Part shown: positions 44,101 to 58,200 of the stretch, piece by piece
Layout of the letters: the number at the start of each line of letters is the position of its first letter
Position numbering within the stretch: position 1 is the stretch's first letter
Assembly: GCA_000149265.1 (NCBI GenBank)
Contig: CH003428.1
Span: forward strand, 256,506 to 320,505
DNA: 64,000 nt
Direction of reading: 5' to 3'
DNA from: Ciona savignyi
Lineage: Eukaryota; Chordata; Ascidiacea; Phlebobranchia; Cionidae
Notes under the pieces: model-generated
The model's input: only the letters and a program-made list of their open reading frames with translations
What the model was told of the DNA's origin: nothing
Databases searched by the model: none
Position numbers and translations under genes: made by a program

Positions 44101-46147
44101 TTCGAATTTTCCTGAGTACAAAAACTATTAGACAATCTACATTCCAATTTTCATCTCATTTGGGCATTCCAATAATAAGTGAGTATTTCGTTTGTCAGTG
44201 CACCTCAAATTTTTCAAAGTCGAGCAGAATTTTCTTTGCATAAAAAGTGGTGTTCACTAAAGTTTACATAATATATTCTTTATTAGAGATTTTGGATGTG
44301 CAGCTTGTTTAAAAGAGGGATAAATTATCTTTCCAACCATACTAAATATTAAATCATAGCATAAACTTTAGAAAAACTGTGCTAATTTGAAAATGACTAA
44401 AAATTGTAAAAAACACTGCGGGACAGCATGTTTGAATTAATGCATTTGGCCGGGAGTGAAAGAGTTAAAATTTACACTGTGCAGATACCAAATACCAGTA
44501 CTAGTACTACATTGAATTTTTACCTCAAACACTTTTCGCTCCCGTTCTAGTGGCACCGGCATAAAGTTATTGACGCCCATTCTGCCAAGCCAAGTAATGT
44601 TGGTCAAGCTGTCATCAACTGCTTGATCATGAAATTTGCCTGGTGTTCTAAAACCGTGGACTTGGTAGTGGGTGTTTGGGGTCATGCCAACACTCATTGT
44701 ATTTTGAAAATGGTCCTGCCGTGGTTGTGCGACCAGATGACCTATGATTAAAAATTTTATTTCAGCATTAACTTGTACGCTGTTCAGTATGTACACCTAC
44801 ACTGAATGTTAAGAGAAGCTCACTTATTCGCTTATTTATTATTCTTTGAATTCCGTTGAGTTCATGCTCACATTAGTATTCTTTGCATTTACCTATGATT
44901 TTAAAAACTATTACAGCACAGGTTTTAGATACGTTTATTTCGATGGGTGTCTTATTTTAAGTCTGACAGTCCTCTATGGAAAATATCAATTTTAGAGTTG
45001 TATTCGATATAAATATTGATAAAAATGTCTGAATTAACCAATAGAGGGTCCATTAATTCACAAACACATGATGTTTTATATTATTTTTACATTCGAGCAT
45101 GTATGACCGTCAGTTGAATGATGGCGACAGTGCTCAAGTCCTGAACCCAGTGCTTCAATAGGTAATGCAAAAACCATCATAATAACATCTTGTATTTACC
45201 ACCATGCAATATGTGCATTAACCAGATGGGTGGGCAATGTAATCTAATAATTGCCTCTTGTGGCCAGGGTTTGAACATTAATGTTCTATCTTTTTATTCA
45301 GTTGTGTTGCTGGCGCTATTATAGGGTGTTTAATATTTTACCAGTACATACGACAAAGCTAATTAAAACACAAAATATATATAATATATATGTATAACTT
45401 AAAATACAAAAAAAATAAACCTGAATGCATTGAAGATGGTTGAATAGGTTGTTGATAATAGCCCGGAACTTGAATGTTGTTGTATGAATGCTGTATGTCA
45501 GATGCTGCTTCATAATGCTGGTATGAATAATGCTCGGTATTTCCATGCATTTGGAAGTGGTTTTGAACCGGAACCTCCTGAACTGCAGACTGATTGTTCG
45601 AGTTCAATCCACGTAATTGAAAACCTTGTACAGGGATGTTTTGAAACATTGGTTTCATACCTTGGATGTGGAAGGGAAGGGTTTGTGTTGAAAAGTTGTT
45701 AGAAAACCCAGGTTCTTGCTTTGTCATGATGTTGTTAGTAGAGTTTTGCGGACCTTGTAAAATGGATTGCTTACAAGAACTTGCTACCACATTACACTGT
45801 TCTTGTATTAAATTAATGTGTTCGGTTTCATTTTTAATTTGTGGTGCTTGGCTGCCTGTCTCATTGTGGGTTGGGCACCATGGTTGAGATGCTGACAGTT
45901 CAGATTGCTCATACTTGACTATGGACTGCTTCACAGAAGCATTGTTATTTGTATTCTGATTTATCTGTTCAATACCACAGATAGTATTTGCTCCTTCTTC
46001 AAATACATTTGATTTTCTTCTGGATATATATCCATCTGATTGTTTTACAGATGCTGAATTGTTGAGTACTGTGTGTTTACGTTGCAATATTATTGGTCTA
46101 CACGCTTTTGGCTTAACATTTGACTTTGAATTTCTTTCCTTTACCAT
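38134..46147 (-). CDS. FOXM1: Forkhead transcription factor FoxM
   Basis: Eleven exons on the minus strand: 45421-46147, 44524-44741, 42690-42837, 42282-42415, 41600-41746, 41246-41346, 40677-40756, 40428-40514, 40044-40171, 38688-39121, 38134-38623, 897 residues with every phase consistent. N-terminal CRPIILQRKH and DDSLTNITWLGRMG match FOXM1 landmarks. The forkhead domain (about 320-410) reads RPPYSYMALIQFAINS, then MTLRQIYQWIEEKFPYF, then WKNSIRHNLSLHDIF. C-terminal features include KPILPRLPPRPYILLPV, VFKTPDKPS with TPERVPLAD, and a terminal acidic region with SFSKLLDIS, matching the FOXM1 transactivation end. FoxM drives G2/M cell-cycle genes and is controlled by CDK and PLK sites; several S/T-P sites are visible here. 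Exons 9-10 flank a minisatellite. Confidence 0.93.
39346..40025. repeat. 24-bp minisatellite in a FoxM intron
   Basis: About 25 head-to-tail copies of a 24-bp unit (TATCACTTAGTACTTGAAAT plus ATGC or ATAC). Units differ mainly at the ATGC/ATAC junction, and the two types alternate in stretches, suggesting a 48-bp higher-order unit. Copies are near identical to about 39890, then degrade to 40025. The array lies between FoxM exons 40044-40171 and 38688-39121, ending about 20 bases from the former's donor. Confidence 0.93.
41789..42081. mobile_element. hAT-like MITE, copy 1 (FoxM intron)
   Basis: Ends are AGGCCAAAAATCC and GGATTTTTTCGCCCTG (inverted repeat), and the flanks AATATTAA (41781-41788) and AATATTAG (42082-42089) form an almost perfect 8-bp target-site duplication. 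The interior resembles copy 2 at 54624-54941, including GAGTAA and ACTCGTGCGG-type motifs near the ends. No coding capacity. It starts about 40 bases from the FoxM exon 41600-41746 acceptor. Confidence 0.8.
43387..44464. mobile_element. Non-autonomous TTAA-flanked (piggyBac-like) element in a FoxM intron
   Basis: Flanked by TTAA on both sides (43383-43386 and 44465-44468). Its ends are CTCTTTCCCTCCCAACTCGC and, on the other strand, CTCTTTCACTCCCGGCC, so about 13 terminal bases pair with one mismatch. TTAA target sites and such short ends are typical of piggyBac-type elements. Two short plus-strand frames inside (43495-43755, 43767-44000) show no transposase motif, so it is probably a deleted derivative. 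Confidence 0.65.
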
Positions 46148-49100
46148 AATACCGGGTGAAGGTTACAATAAATCATTTAATTATTGTTTTGAGAAGAAAC
46201 CAACTTGTTTGTTTTACAGTTTTCCATTCCAGTACCACTTAAAATAGTCAGAATATATTTTAGTTAACGATGCAGAAAGCTACAATATGGTTGTTTTTCT
46301 AAGCCATGAAGCTCTATTACACATTAACAAACCTGTAAAAAGGGTAAAATGCATTTTACTTTAGGAATGACGATCGCAGAATCAAGATATACATTTGATT
46401 GGAATCCGAAATGATTCAGAATTATTGTTTGATTCTACCAATTCGAATTAAATTGTTCATGGAGAATCAAATTCAGTTTTATTTAAATAAGTTAGATTCA
46501 AATTAGAAGAAAATTAAGAAAATTGTTTCAAGTAATATTGTTAATAATACATGGATAAAAAATATCCAGCAACATATATACATGTAGTATTATTTTTCTG
46601 ACTCAAATTAGAATAAAAAATATTTGTTGGATAGTATATTGCATTGTACTTTTATCTTTGAAAATAATATTCTAGAATTCAAACTGATTCGAATACTTAC
46701 ATCTATAGATCCAAGAAACATTTACTAAGTGTTACCTCAAATCCCATGGACACAACCATACATCAACTTGTTTAAAAATGACTAAATCCCGTGTTAAATA
46801 TTAGATTTAGGCATATTAGATTTATTCGGACCAAGACTAGTCTTTTATGTTAGGTTAAAAAAACGACGGACAGTTTAATCATATCTTAAGAAACATACAA
46901 AGAGTGCACTGTTAGATACTGCACACTTCAGTATTCGTTGCACGGACACTTAAGATCTCGGCGAAAGACATTTCATTCTGGGTCAGATATAAGAAATATG
47001 GCAATATCACACATTTGTTATTTTATGCTTGCATATGTCATGCTTTCCAGATTGGGCCACATTCAGGGCACAGGAAACAAAAATTGCCTTTGTAGAAATT
47101 GTTAACTCGGTTGTATGTTTTTAATGGTTGATGCTCGAATTTCAATGAAAAGACCAACAAATTCCAATGAAAAAGAGAATTTAAAATAATCAGTTACAAC
47201 AGTTTTAATGCATAGGCTAGCCAAATATAACTATAGTGTAAATTACCTGAAAGGCTGTTATAATTTACACAAATCTAGCATGATAGGCATAGACGACTGT
47301 GGTATTTGTTGTTTTATATTTTTTTGTCAACGTAATGCTATCACATAAAAATAATGCTATATTTTACCTTTTCTCCGTTTAGATACAATTTAAAATACGA
47401 CATAACGATGTATTCCAATTTCTAATTAACATCTTTTTCACCGATAACCACTTACATTTGTTCAAAATTCGTGCTATTTTCATCCCCGACCAATCAGAGA
47501 CGAGGATTCTGAAGAATTTGCTTCGTCATCTAATCCATCATTAATCAGCAACTTTCAACAGTGTCGACTTTCAACACATTTCTATGTTTTTCGCACTTTA
47601 CTTATCATAAGCTGTATGATTGATCCCGTTCACAACATCTATAATCAGAAACACATTTTACAATTCTCGTGAGTGAGCTACGCTGTGGTTAACTGACCCC
47701 TTTCTTCTGACAACGCATTCTAGTTGTGATAAGAACAGCGAGCCTGGCCATACAGGTGCCAAATTCGATCTTCATCCTGTCTACTTTCATGTTTAGTTGT
47801 GTCGTGAAACCGGGTCCACTCCACACCTATACCAGTACGATATGTTGAACTGTTGGCTTTTTCTCATAAGGTGCCTTGCGAATGTTTGTTCAGTATGAAA
47901 CAAACCCTGTCCGCAAGCTCACGGGCGTGTGTGTTGGTTGGGCAAGACATTAACGAGCATTGCCTTTGTCCAGTGGATTTAAATGCTGATCAAATAGATT
48001 AGTGAGTCACCTTACCGCCGATTGGCTACAGGTTCGAAACTGGCCGCTATCTAGTCAAATGCATCTTTAAGATAAACTATGAGAGGTCTCGCTTTCACCC
48101 AGTAAATTATTGGGTTGTACTAAAATTGAAGAACGAATAAATAATATATATAACACACTGCAATAGGTGGTGGTCGCGGTGTAACATGCAAATCACCAGT
48201 GTCTCTATATTGTTTTCGGGTCATGGAAATAAAACATGAATGATATATTCTATATTAGCCCTATTTATTTTAGTTTAGTATATTTTTTGTTTCAACACTT
48301 ACCAAGGCATTTATAAAATAAACAAAACCTATACAAAATATTTATTCCGTTGTTTCTACGAGCAGGATGTAATAGATAAATTAACGTAGATGTGAGGTTT
48401 AATCGCCCAAGTTTCATTCATTCATAAGATAATGATTTGGAGGTGAATCGGGAAACAGCCGGAGAAATATCAATATCTTTTTTATTCGTTATCTATTTTG
48501 TGATTATAAATGTAATCTGTCAGTTGGAAGTTCCAAACCGCAGAAATCGGAACCGCGAAATAAAAGGTACTAATGCCGCTAGATTGCCCAAGAAGCCACA
48601 AAAACAGCTATGGCAAACTGTTTGTAACTAAAACAGTAAAAACGTCCCGATCGTACACAACACACTGCAATAAACTAAGGATCATCTAACAATTCCCTGT
48701 GCGCTAATGTACCCTGTCACCCATCAGAAAATGCGGTATATTCACAAATTTTTCAACCACAATATGGCTGATTTGTAACAGAGTGTATGTTATATGACCT
48801 GATCTTGCATATAATGACGTAATGGTTCTACATACAGGGATACATGTAAGCAACCCATTGGATTTAAATCAATTAATTAGAATTACATTTTGATCACCAA
48901 CTAGTTTATTAAGTCATAATCGGGAGAAAAATAAAGATTCGAACAATTTCTAACGTTTAAACATTCTCAAATCACTAATTCTGATAATTTAAATACCTTC
49001 TTTTAAATTAAACACTACCGTCATTTAAAGGTTTAGGGAATCAAATAGTTTGAACCATGACAGGCACAACAGAATATATTAAGATGTTGCGAATAAAAAA

Positions 49101-49250
49101 ACAAAACAAAGTAAACTCGATACAGCTGTGAAAAACATGGAACACAATTATGTGAGATGACAGTCAATTAAGTACAAAAGGCTAGTGCAGATAAGCCACG
49201 TCCAAAGTATGTAGAAACAAAAGTGAACCTCCCAAATGAAAGCTTTGGGA
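46148..49250. other. Intergenic region between FoxM 5' end and CLIP-170 3' end
   Basis: Both neighbours are on the minus strand, so this contains the FoxM promoter and the CLIP-170 3' flank. A SINE lies at 47985-48240. A short frame at 48437-48631 has a hydrophobic stretch but no start context, motif or flanking exons. The stretch 47450-47800 is somewhat more GC-rich and might be the FoxM promoter or an untranslated exon. Nothing else recognised. Confidence 0.45.
47985..48240 (+). repeat. tRNA-headed SINE copy with conserved tail
   Basis: CCGCCGATTGGCTACAGGTT and TTCGAAACTGGCCGC form the head, followed by CACCCAGTAAATTATTGGGT and TAACACACTGCAATAGGTGG. The middle and tail words recur at 49885-50065, 50495-50700 and 20970-21075, defining one family. 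Confidence 0.55.
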
Positions 49251-52200
49251 TCAGAACATCTGTTCTTCCTCACAGTCTTCTGTCGAATGGCCGAAAGCTG
49301 AATGAACAAAATTTCTCTGTTAGTTTCTACACTGCCATAGGGAGGTGATGATGATTTTTTAAGTTACAATTAAAAAATACTCTTTGACTGTTTAACAATA
49401 ATTCTCTAAATAAATTGCCGAACTTATTAAAAAGGTTACTTTATTTATCACTGTCTTCTAATAAAAGAATAATATTAGTAATAAAGTTAAATCACAAAAA
49501 GACCATTGGCCTCCATCACGTAAATATGGTTCCAGAACAGAATAAATTAGTAATACAACATACTTTTAATTAGAACATTAAGTTAAGTGCTCTATTAAGA
49601 CGTTAAGAATAAAAACGTTTTACTGTAAGATTCACACACAAAAGCAATCGCTATGTGGTTAGTAATCACAACTAATACTTTTATTGGAGACCATTCAAAT
49701 ATGGTGGTGTGTCACATGACCAAAAGCTGCAAAAAAGTTGGCGTAACAACTGTACATGTTTTATTACATAAATAACCATATATATGGACCATAGAGATAA
49801 GTGATATGAATATGTGTGTAAGTCATTACAACAATAGCACATCAGTATACCACATGCTTATAGTGGGTAAGTGGAGCTTTGAAGGCAAGAGGATTTGCGT
49901 GATCAAATGATATACTGCTGACAGAAAGGTTGCACTTTCGAAACCTACAACTTAATAGTCATGTGTCTTGGGCAAAGAAGTACATACAAATTGCACTAAC
50001 CCAGTAAATTGTCATGGGCGGGTTATACAACAATAGTATGTTTGAAATACAATACTTTGTACTAACTTCTTACCACGAAAATAATTTAACTCCTGGTAAA
50101 AATGATAATTACTTTAATACAGAGGTTTCTCAGTTAATTATTAATATACCCCAGTTCATATTAACTGTAACTAAACTCTCAATGTAAAATAAAACACCAA
50201 GTTTATAGTAACTTTCGAACAACCCATTTAAAACTCTTAAATCAACCACCAATAGTGTTCAATATGGTTTTATGACAAAAATATATATAATCTCTACCTT
50301 CACAGTCCTCACAGTAAGGTCGTATTTCACCCCTTTCATAATGGTGGGAAGCTGATCCTTCATCCGGGTCAACCATGCTTTGTGTGGGACAGTCTTCCGT
50401 CTCATGAGCATCAAAAATATCGCAAATATCACAGAACAACCGTGGGGCTAGCTTCCGTGATTCGGTGCTGTTGGAAGTATGGAATATCTTAATTATTTGG
50501 CTACAAAGCTTAATTAGATAGAGCATTGACCTCAAGCCAAAATGTTGTTGTTCGAAACTAAATAGCCACTTCATCGTGTCTTTGTATTGGCTACTTGGAA
50601 AATATTGCCTGCACCCAATTAATTAATGGGTAAATAATTTTAAGATAAAATGGTAGAAACTTCTTAATTAAATACAACACACTGCAAACAGCTTTAAATC
50701 GAATTTGTCAATTGACTATTTAATTATTTCCATTCAAATAGATAAACAGGAATATCCTATTCAAGTACAATATCATTACCATATGATTGAAAATAAATGC
50801 AACTGTATAAAACCATGTTTTATCTTTATTTTTATATTTCCAAACACTGGCATTGTTACTTGTATTTGCAATCAGGCTTATGGGCAGATCCAGGTATGGT
50901 GAACATCACTGCCTTTTGCAGCTGCATTAATTTATTTCACAATAAAATCTCCACAGAACAAGCGAGGACCCAATGAAATAAGGTTGAAAACGAACCCGTC
51001 CAAACCACCATGATCCTCATCCTCATCCCCCAACATCATCCTCTCCAGCTCCTCAATTTTATCCGTGAGCATTTTGATCTTCTGCTGCTGATCGAATATC
51101 ACGGTGTTGAGAAAGTCAACTTGAACACCATCTGACCCGTTCGATTCTATGAGTTGAATATGTGTTGATTTGTATATATATATACATATATATTATAGAA
51201 CTAGTTGTGACTAGCAGAAAATATCTTAAGCCTAGTTTTCCAGAAAAAAGTCGTAAAACTTGTTTTTAGGAAATTAAATCAATATGCATACACAATTTTG
51301 TTTAAATTTGCTGTGTAGTCAAATTTTGTATACCACCACAAAGCAAGTGTGTTTTATGGTGATAAACTGGGAACCCATTCACTGCAGTATTAAATTTATA
51401 TGGCTACAGAATATATAATGAACAGTGTATGCCGAAACCACAGATCGCCTTATGACCACTTCGTCGCAACACATTTAAAGTGTCCAAATCTTACACTGGC
51501 TTAAATTTAAATTCTTAAGCATACTTTAAAATAATAACAAGACAACGATATTTCTTCCTAGCTCTCATAAATAACTTTCTTTCCCATTTCACGATTCCAT
51601 CATACAAAATATCATTTTAATCGTAACAATTGTTTTCTTGCAAAGTTGTGGTTTTAGGTGCATTATAATTAATGCACTACACATGTGGTGATGTGGGGGC
51701 AGTAAAAGTGGTCAAAATGTGACATTTCACCAACCTTGATGGTTGTTTAAATGCGGGGTTGTTCCATTTTGTTGCAACTTTGTGTTTTGTTGAGCTAACT
51801 GTTGATTGTGAAGCTCTAATGTGGCTACTTGTTCCTGGAGAGTTTTCACCAGAACTTGTTCTGCCTTGAAGCACTGGATCTGAGAAAAATAAGGATTGGT
51901 TTTTAGTTGGTTAGATAGTCTGGTGGGTGAAGTTTGGACATTTAAAGTATTACATTGAATAATCATGCGTTTACACTTTTGCAACAAGATGGTTGGTAAC
52001 ATTTAACAATATAAACCAATCTTCTCAGTGTGCTGTTCAGAAGCACTCACTGAACCTGGAGCTGCAGTCACTTCCTGTGTTATATGTTATGTTGTACTAA
52101 TTAATGAATAATATTATTTTTCATAGTACGGTACTTCTTTAATATAGTTTTCCGCCTCTTTAGTTCTCTCCGCAATAAGTTTGGTGGCGATATCAAGGGA

Positions 52201-55200
52201 ACGTTGTAGCGAGTCTCTTTCCGATGCAAATTCACGCATCAAAATTTTCTCCCTAAAAATGAACTGATGAAACTCATTTGTATTTGTATTATATTTTGTA
52301 TTATGTGGATTGGGCTTTGTATGGGTGGAGTGAGATTTCTTGCGGATTGGGGCAAGATTTTATTTCGTTGAAGTGAAATTGTTTAGTATCTACTGCAATA
52401 TACCTCATATAGTAAACATAAAATTAACCTATATTAACATACATGCAATATGTGATAAAACATGCAAAAAAAACAATATATATTTTCAGGGAAAAATACT
52501 GTTTACCCAAAAACACATATTTGCATGCATTAAATGCAAAGTGAAACAACAATGTTCGTAAAGATTATCCAACGTCTAAAATAAAATGATGTTTTAAAGA
52601 AAATAAATGTTTAAGAACAGTTTCTATTGGTGATAGGAAAAAGGTAGATCGATTAAAGTGAAATTGCCAGATTATATTATAATGACCATTGACCAGATTC
52701 TATTTTTCGTTTTGGCAATTACTATTTATAAAAGAAATATTTCTGTAATATTATAAATATTTTTTGTATTATTACATATTTTTTGCTGCTTACTTTAACA
52801 AATAAAGAAATGAAACAAAGGACTGGTAAAGTGGTTCATGCTAAAACACAAAATGAGGTGAATAGGATAATGTAAATAATATGGGCAATATTTTCAACAT
52901 GCAAATAACTTTGCATGCATTTTACCTTTCTTCTTGCTCAGAAGCACTCAGATTAGCACTGCAGGAAATATACAAAGCTCTAACTACAACACTACACAAT
53001 TAAATCCATAGTATCAACCTTGTGTTACACATCGGTTGTTGTAAAATCAAATTTGTTTAAACATCAAATTGTTCACTACGTGTTTTTGCAAGGAAACTCA
53101 TGGGTGCTATGGCAACCAAAACTTTTTGTTTTTGTTGCCGTATCGGATATCCTCAGAATTAAAAATGGGTTAAACTTTACACACACCAGTAACATAGAGT
53201 CTTAAAAGTTTAAACCCAATTGGACTTTCTTGCTAAAATCACATTACTGTCACAAGCATTGTAAAAAAATAAAAAAGTAGAAACAATGTCCCTTCAAATA
53301 AGAGTCACATTTTTGCTACACATCTTGTCCATCATAACCAATTAGCTATTATCTAAATTACAAGCATATTATGACAATCACAGATACTACATCTTTAACA
53401 TTTACTACAACTGACATAACTAGTGTAGAAAAAATTATATTTAAAAAAACTATTTTCTAAAATCATAATGCAAATCTTTATATTGATCAATACTTATTAC
53501 GATTAATCGGAGCAAGCTAACTACACGCATACTGCATGGTGAAATACAAAGGTCATAATTTAGGGAAATATTATGCCTATACTAACGTATAAGGTAAAGT
53601 ATATAGTTATTGATCATAATGATCATGGTCTGTTTAGTTGATATTAAAAATTTAGCAATGGGGAAAATGCTTTATCTTAATTATTATTTATCATAAGTAT
53701 AAAAAACGTTATCTTAAGTTATTGTAAGAGCATCATAGACTTCCCAATTAAATTTGCTTATTTTCTTATCAATAGATTTGATATTTTTAAAATGAAATCT
53801 GTTCATATAAGCCATGAGCATACAGATCATGTATAGCGGTTTACAATGCACAAGTGAGTTGAAGTTATTATTATTGTAATAATAGTCATACAACCATGTT
53901 TAGCAATAAGTCAAATAAAAGTACAAATTTTAACAATTTATTTTGCATTATGTAAATTATTAAAACATTAATGGTATATAACAATTTGTCTGAAACTAAA
54001 CTTGATGGGAATTATTAACTTATAATGTTTTGAATTAAACCCAGCTCTAATAACCACTGAACTTATTAGTAAGGTCGGCCTTCACATTTGCCTGACAGTC
54101 ATGAGTTAACAGGTTGGTATATGGCCCTTTGTCGTAAATAATAATATCAATATTTAGGTATGGATGACTATTGTGTATCTTAGTATGTTTCCAATCGAAT
54201 GATTTCATTTGACACAAATGAACATATTTTCAACAAACCTGTTTTCTAGTTTAGTGATTTTCGCTCTCAGAGTTTCTTCTGATTCTTTAAACTAAAAAAC
54301 AGAAATGGCTTTTTATTATAAAAAAAAAAAAATGATAATTTAGGAACTAAATTTTCAAATATCGATGAAATAAAACAAACATAAACAATAAAAACATTAC
54401 ATTTTTTCTTTCATTTTCAACTGCAGAAATCTGTTCCACCAATGCCTGGTTCTCTGCTTGTGATTTCCGCAATGCTTCTTCAACTTTTGTGGATTCCTAT
54501 TTGAAAATAAACTTAATACAAGTGCTATTTTAAATTTAACTCAGTGCAGGGCCTACAATATAAAACCTTTTTAAATTTTTTACTACTTTGGTGAAGGTTT
54601 GCTTATTTAATTGTATATTAACACAGGGCCAAAAATCCATCAAATTTCGGGCGAGAAAGAATTCACTCAGGTGTGGAAGCACACACGAGTAATGGGACTA
54701 AATCTTTTAACAAAGATATTAAACATGTCAAAATAAAACATGTTATCAAATGAAAACTTAGTGTTTATCAATGCTAGGATTTCTTTTTTATTCCTTTATA
54801 TTCCAGTTGAATAGAAAATGGCCGTGGTGAAAGATAATTTGTTTTTTTATTTGCAAAAGTAAATTCTTACTCGCACGGCGTGCATCACGCGAATAAACAC
54901 ACGAGTGTTACTCACCTTACTAGCACGGATTTTTGGCCCTGATTCTATTATAGCTGTGGATTGTTTGACTAAAAAGATGCTTGTTAATTGCTTAAAAATC
55001 ATCTACTAAATACAAGTTTACAAACACCAAATTTAAGTATATTTATGCATTTAATTGCACTAGCATAGATAGAGACAGCGAGAGCAACAAAATGACTTGT
55101 TTGTAATAAAAAAATGTCATGGAGCAGGTGCATAAAATATATTGTATGTTTGAAACATCTAACAAAATTATAAAACTAAGCAATCAAAATTAGAGGTTAT

Positions 55201-58200
55201 TTCAAATTTCTAAATAAAACTAATGATTACATGCTACATGTGATGCAGAAAAATCAAAAAAGTTAAAAATTTTGATTAAAAAGCATTTCGTGAGTGCACT
55301 AGAATATACATAACATGTTATTGCAAAACAAACACCTAGTCTATGTAGTTTTATAATTCACCCGTACATCAGAAGGGTATACAGCGATAATTGAATGAAT
55401 CATATTATTTAAAGTGACGGTTCCAGCTTACAGAGACTGAGGATTCATATAAACCTTGAAAAAATGTTCCCTTAAAGGTTTAAAATTTCTGCTATAAAGT
55501 TAAATTTTTATTATAAAAATTTTGGACATAAAGATCGAAGTTATCAAAGTGGATCTTCAGAATAAAAGTTTAAACAGATTTATAATCTTATGACATTGTA
55601 ATATATTATTATAGTGTATTTGGAAAACTTCTGAAAACTACCTTGAGAATTAAATGCAATGAAAAAAACCTGTTTTTAAGTTTTCCTTGAATTTATAGTA
55701 TATATACTTTTATATTTATAATATGAATTTATATAATTTTGTTGATTCCTACAAGTCACCTTCTAAACACCTCTACATCTTTACAACCAGTTAACTAAAA
55801 TGTACAACCTGTTAATTAAGCCTAAATATATCTGTGATTGTTCGTTGTATTCTGTAGAAATGCATTTTGCAACTGTCTAGCAGTATCTGCTCACAATTAA
55901 GAGGGTGATCACAATTAAGAAAATGAACACACTGTAATATGCCCAAACAATACATCAGGAGGCACTTTCTGAGTTTTATGATATTCCGATCATAATTTAA
56001 TTAGATTAAGTATTTTACGCCTATGGATATGAAAGATCAATTAAGCATGGCATACCTGTGCTTGACTTTCTGTAGAAGATTGTAAAAGTTGATTTTTCTC
56101 GCAAACGTCACCTTCGAGAATTTGTTTTTCACATTTTAACTTTTCCACTTCCCCTAATAATAGTTGATGAGATTGTTTCATTTCGTTCAAGTCTTTAACA
56201 ACTGCTTCTTTGCTTTTTTCAAGTTCAGAGTAATTTTCCTCCAAAACTTTTTGTTTCGTCTTCATTTCAAACAACTCTGTTGAAACTGCGCCAGACTTTC
56301 CTTTCGAATCATCAAGGGATTTTGCAAGCTCAATATTTTTCGCCTCCAAGTTTTTATTTTCATCTTCCAAGCTCGATTTTGACTCTGCAAACTCAGAGTT
56401 TACTTTCTCTAAGCTTTCGGTTAAAGTTTCAACTGATTTTTGGAATTCAGCACAACGAGAGTCCAAAGTTGAATTTTCTTCATGTTTTGCATCAAGTTCG
56501 GATTTCACTTGAACTACTTCTTCTTGTAGCTCAACAAGTTTCTAGAAACACAATAAATGTTTAAATAACAAAGTTTTTTAGCATAAACCATCAATATGTG
56601 TGTGTTGTAAGACCATTAATTGCATTCATGGATAGGAATCGATCCTTTTGCAAGTGTTGATGAGAGAAATTTTAGGATGCTCCGTATCAATTTTTTTGTT
56701 TTTAGCATCATAATTATTTTTAAATATTAATTATCAAAGATACACTGATCATAATTATAGACTGCAGAAAGCTAAGTAAGAGGTAATTCTTGCTTAAAAA
56801 CCATTGCAGTGACCCTTGGCTTTATTTACGCAAAAGTTTTTGTACCATGATGATCTCCGCTGTCGCTGAGTGAATTCATGTTAAAACATGGGAATCGCAA
56901 TTCTGCTCAACCAATGTGAGAAGGCCAAACCCTTACACAAGCATATCAACAGAAAATTATTTCTCAAAATACCACCACATAGCCACAGTCGGGAAATATG
57001 AGATACAATATTGAATCACGTTTTTAAATTCCGTGTTTTACGGTGACATATCTGTAAATTGTACAACCAAATTGGACAACTTTTATTCAGTGCTTTGCCC
57101 ACAAAAAAATAATAATAAGTTGTAGGCAACACTTTTAGAACGGGTTTATGTTTAAAGGCAATTTATGCCATTTAAAGCAAAACAAATTTATTTCTCTATG
57201 CATTTCTACTTTTACCAAAATAGTATGGATAAAAAATTTAAGGAAGTTTACTTTTTAAAACAACTTGGTTGTGTATTTGATTGTTTAATAATATATTAAT
57301 CTAAAAGTTTGGGATAGAATTTCTCTGTTTATCCCAGTCATAAACAATACCATTTATTTAGGTACTGTTAGCTAATATCAACAAATGCTAAAATATTGTT
57401 TTACAACATACCTGAGTCTGTTGCTGGTTAGAAGATTGTAAAAGTTGATTTTTCTCGCAAACATCACTCTCGAGAATTTGTTTTTCACATTTTAATTTTT
57501 CCACTTCCCCTGATAATAGTTGATTAGATTGTCTAATTTCGTTTAAGTCTTTAACAACTGATTCTTTGCCTTTTTCAAGTTCAGAGTAATTTTGCTCTAA
57601 AGCTTTTTGCTTTGTCTTCAATTCAAGCAATTCTGTTGAAACTGCGTCCGATTTTTCTTTCGAATCATCAAGGGATTTTTCAAGCTCAATATTTTTCGCC
57701 TCCAAGTTTTTATTTTCATTTTCCAACCTCGATTTTGACTCTGCAAACTCAGAGTTTACTTTCTCTAAGCTTTCAGTCAAAGTTTCAACAGATTTTTGAA
57801 ATTCAGCACAACGAGAGTCCAAAGTTGAATTTTCTTCACGTTTTGCATCAAGTTCGGATTTCACTTGAACCACTTCTTCCTGTAGCTCAACAAGTTTCTG
57901 CAAACACAAAGAATATTTAAACAACAAAATATACAGCATAAACCATTAAAATATGTTAAGATAGGCTATATATTCAAATTGACCAATGTGAGTGAAAAGT
58001 CTAAAATTCATCTAAGGATATCAGCAAAAATCTCTTCATTCTTTATAACAATAAGTACCACATGGAATTACAAGCATTTTTACATACCACATGAGATAAT
58101 AGACATTATTTTGTAAATTGAAACAACTCAATTTCATTCAACTGAACTTAAATAATTAAAATTACTTTGCAGACAAAAAAATAAATAACAAGAGATAAAA

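Noticed and set aside
48437..48631. Small membrane protein frame
   Set aside because: A hydrophobic run is present, but there is no ATG start, no motif and no adjacent splice-linked exon.
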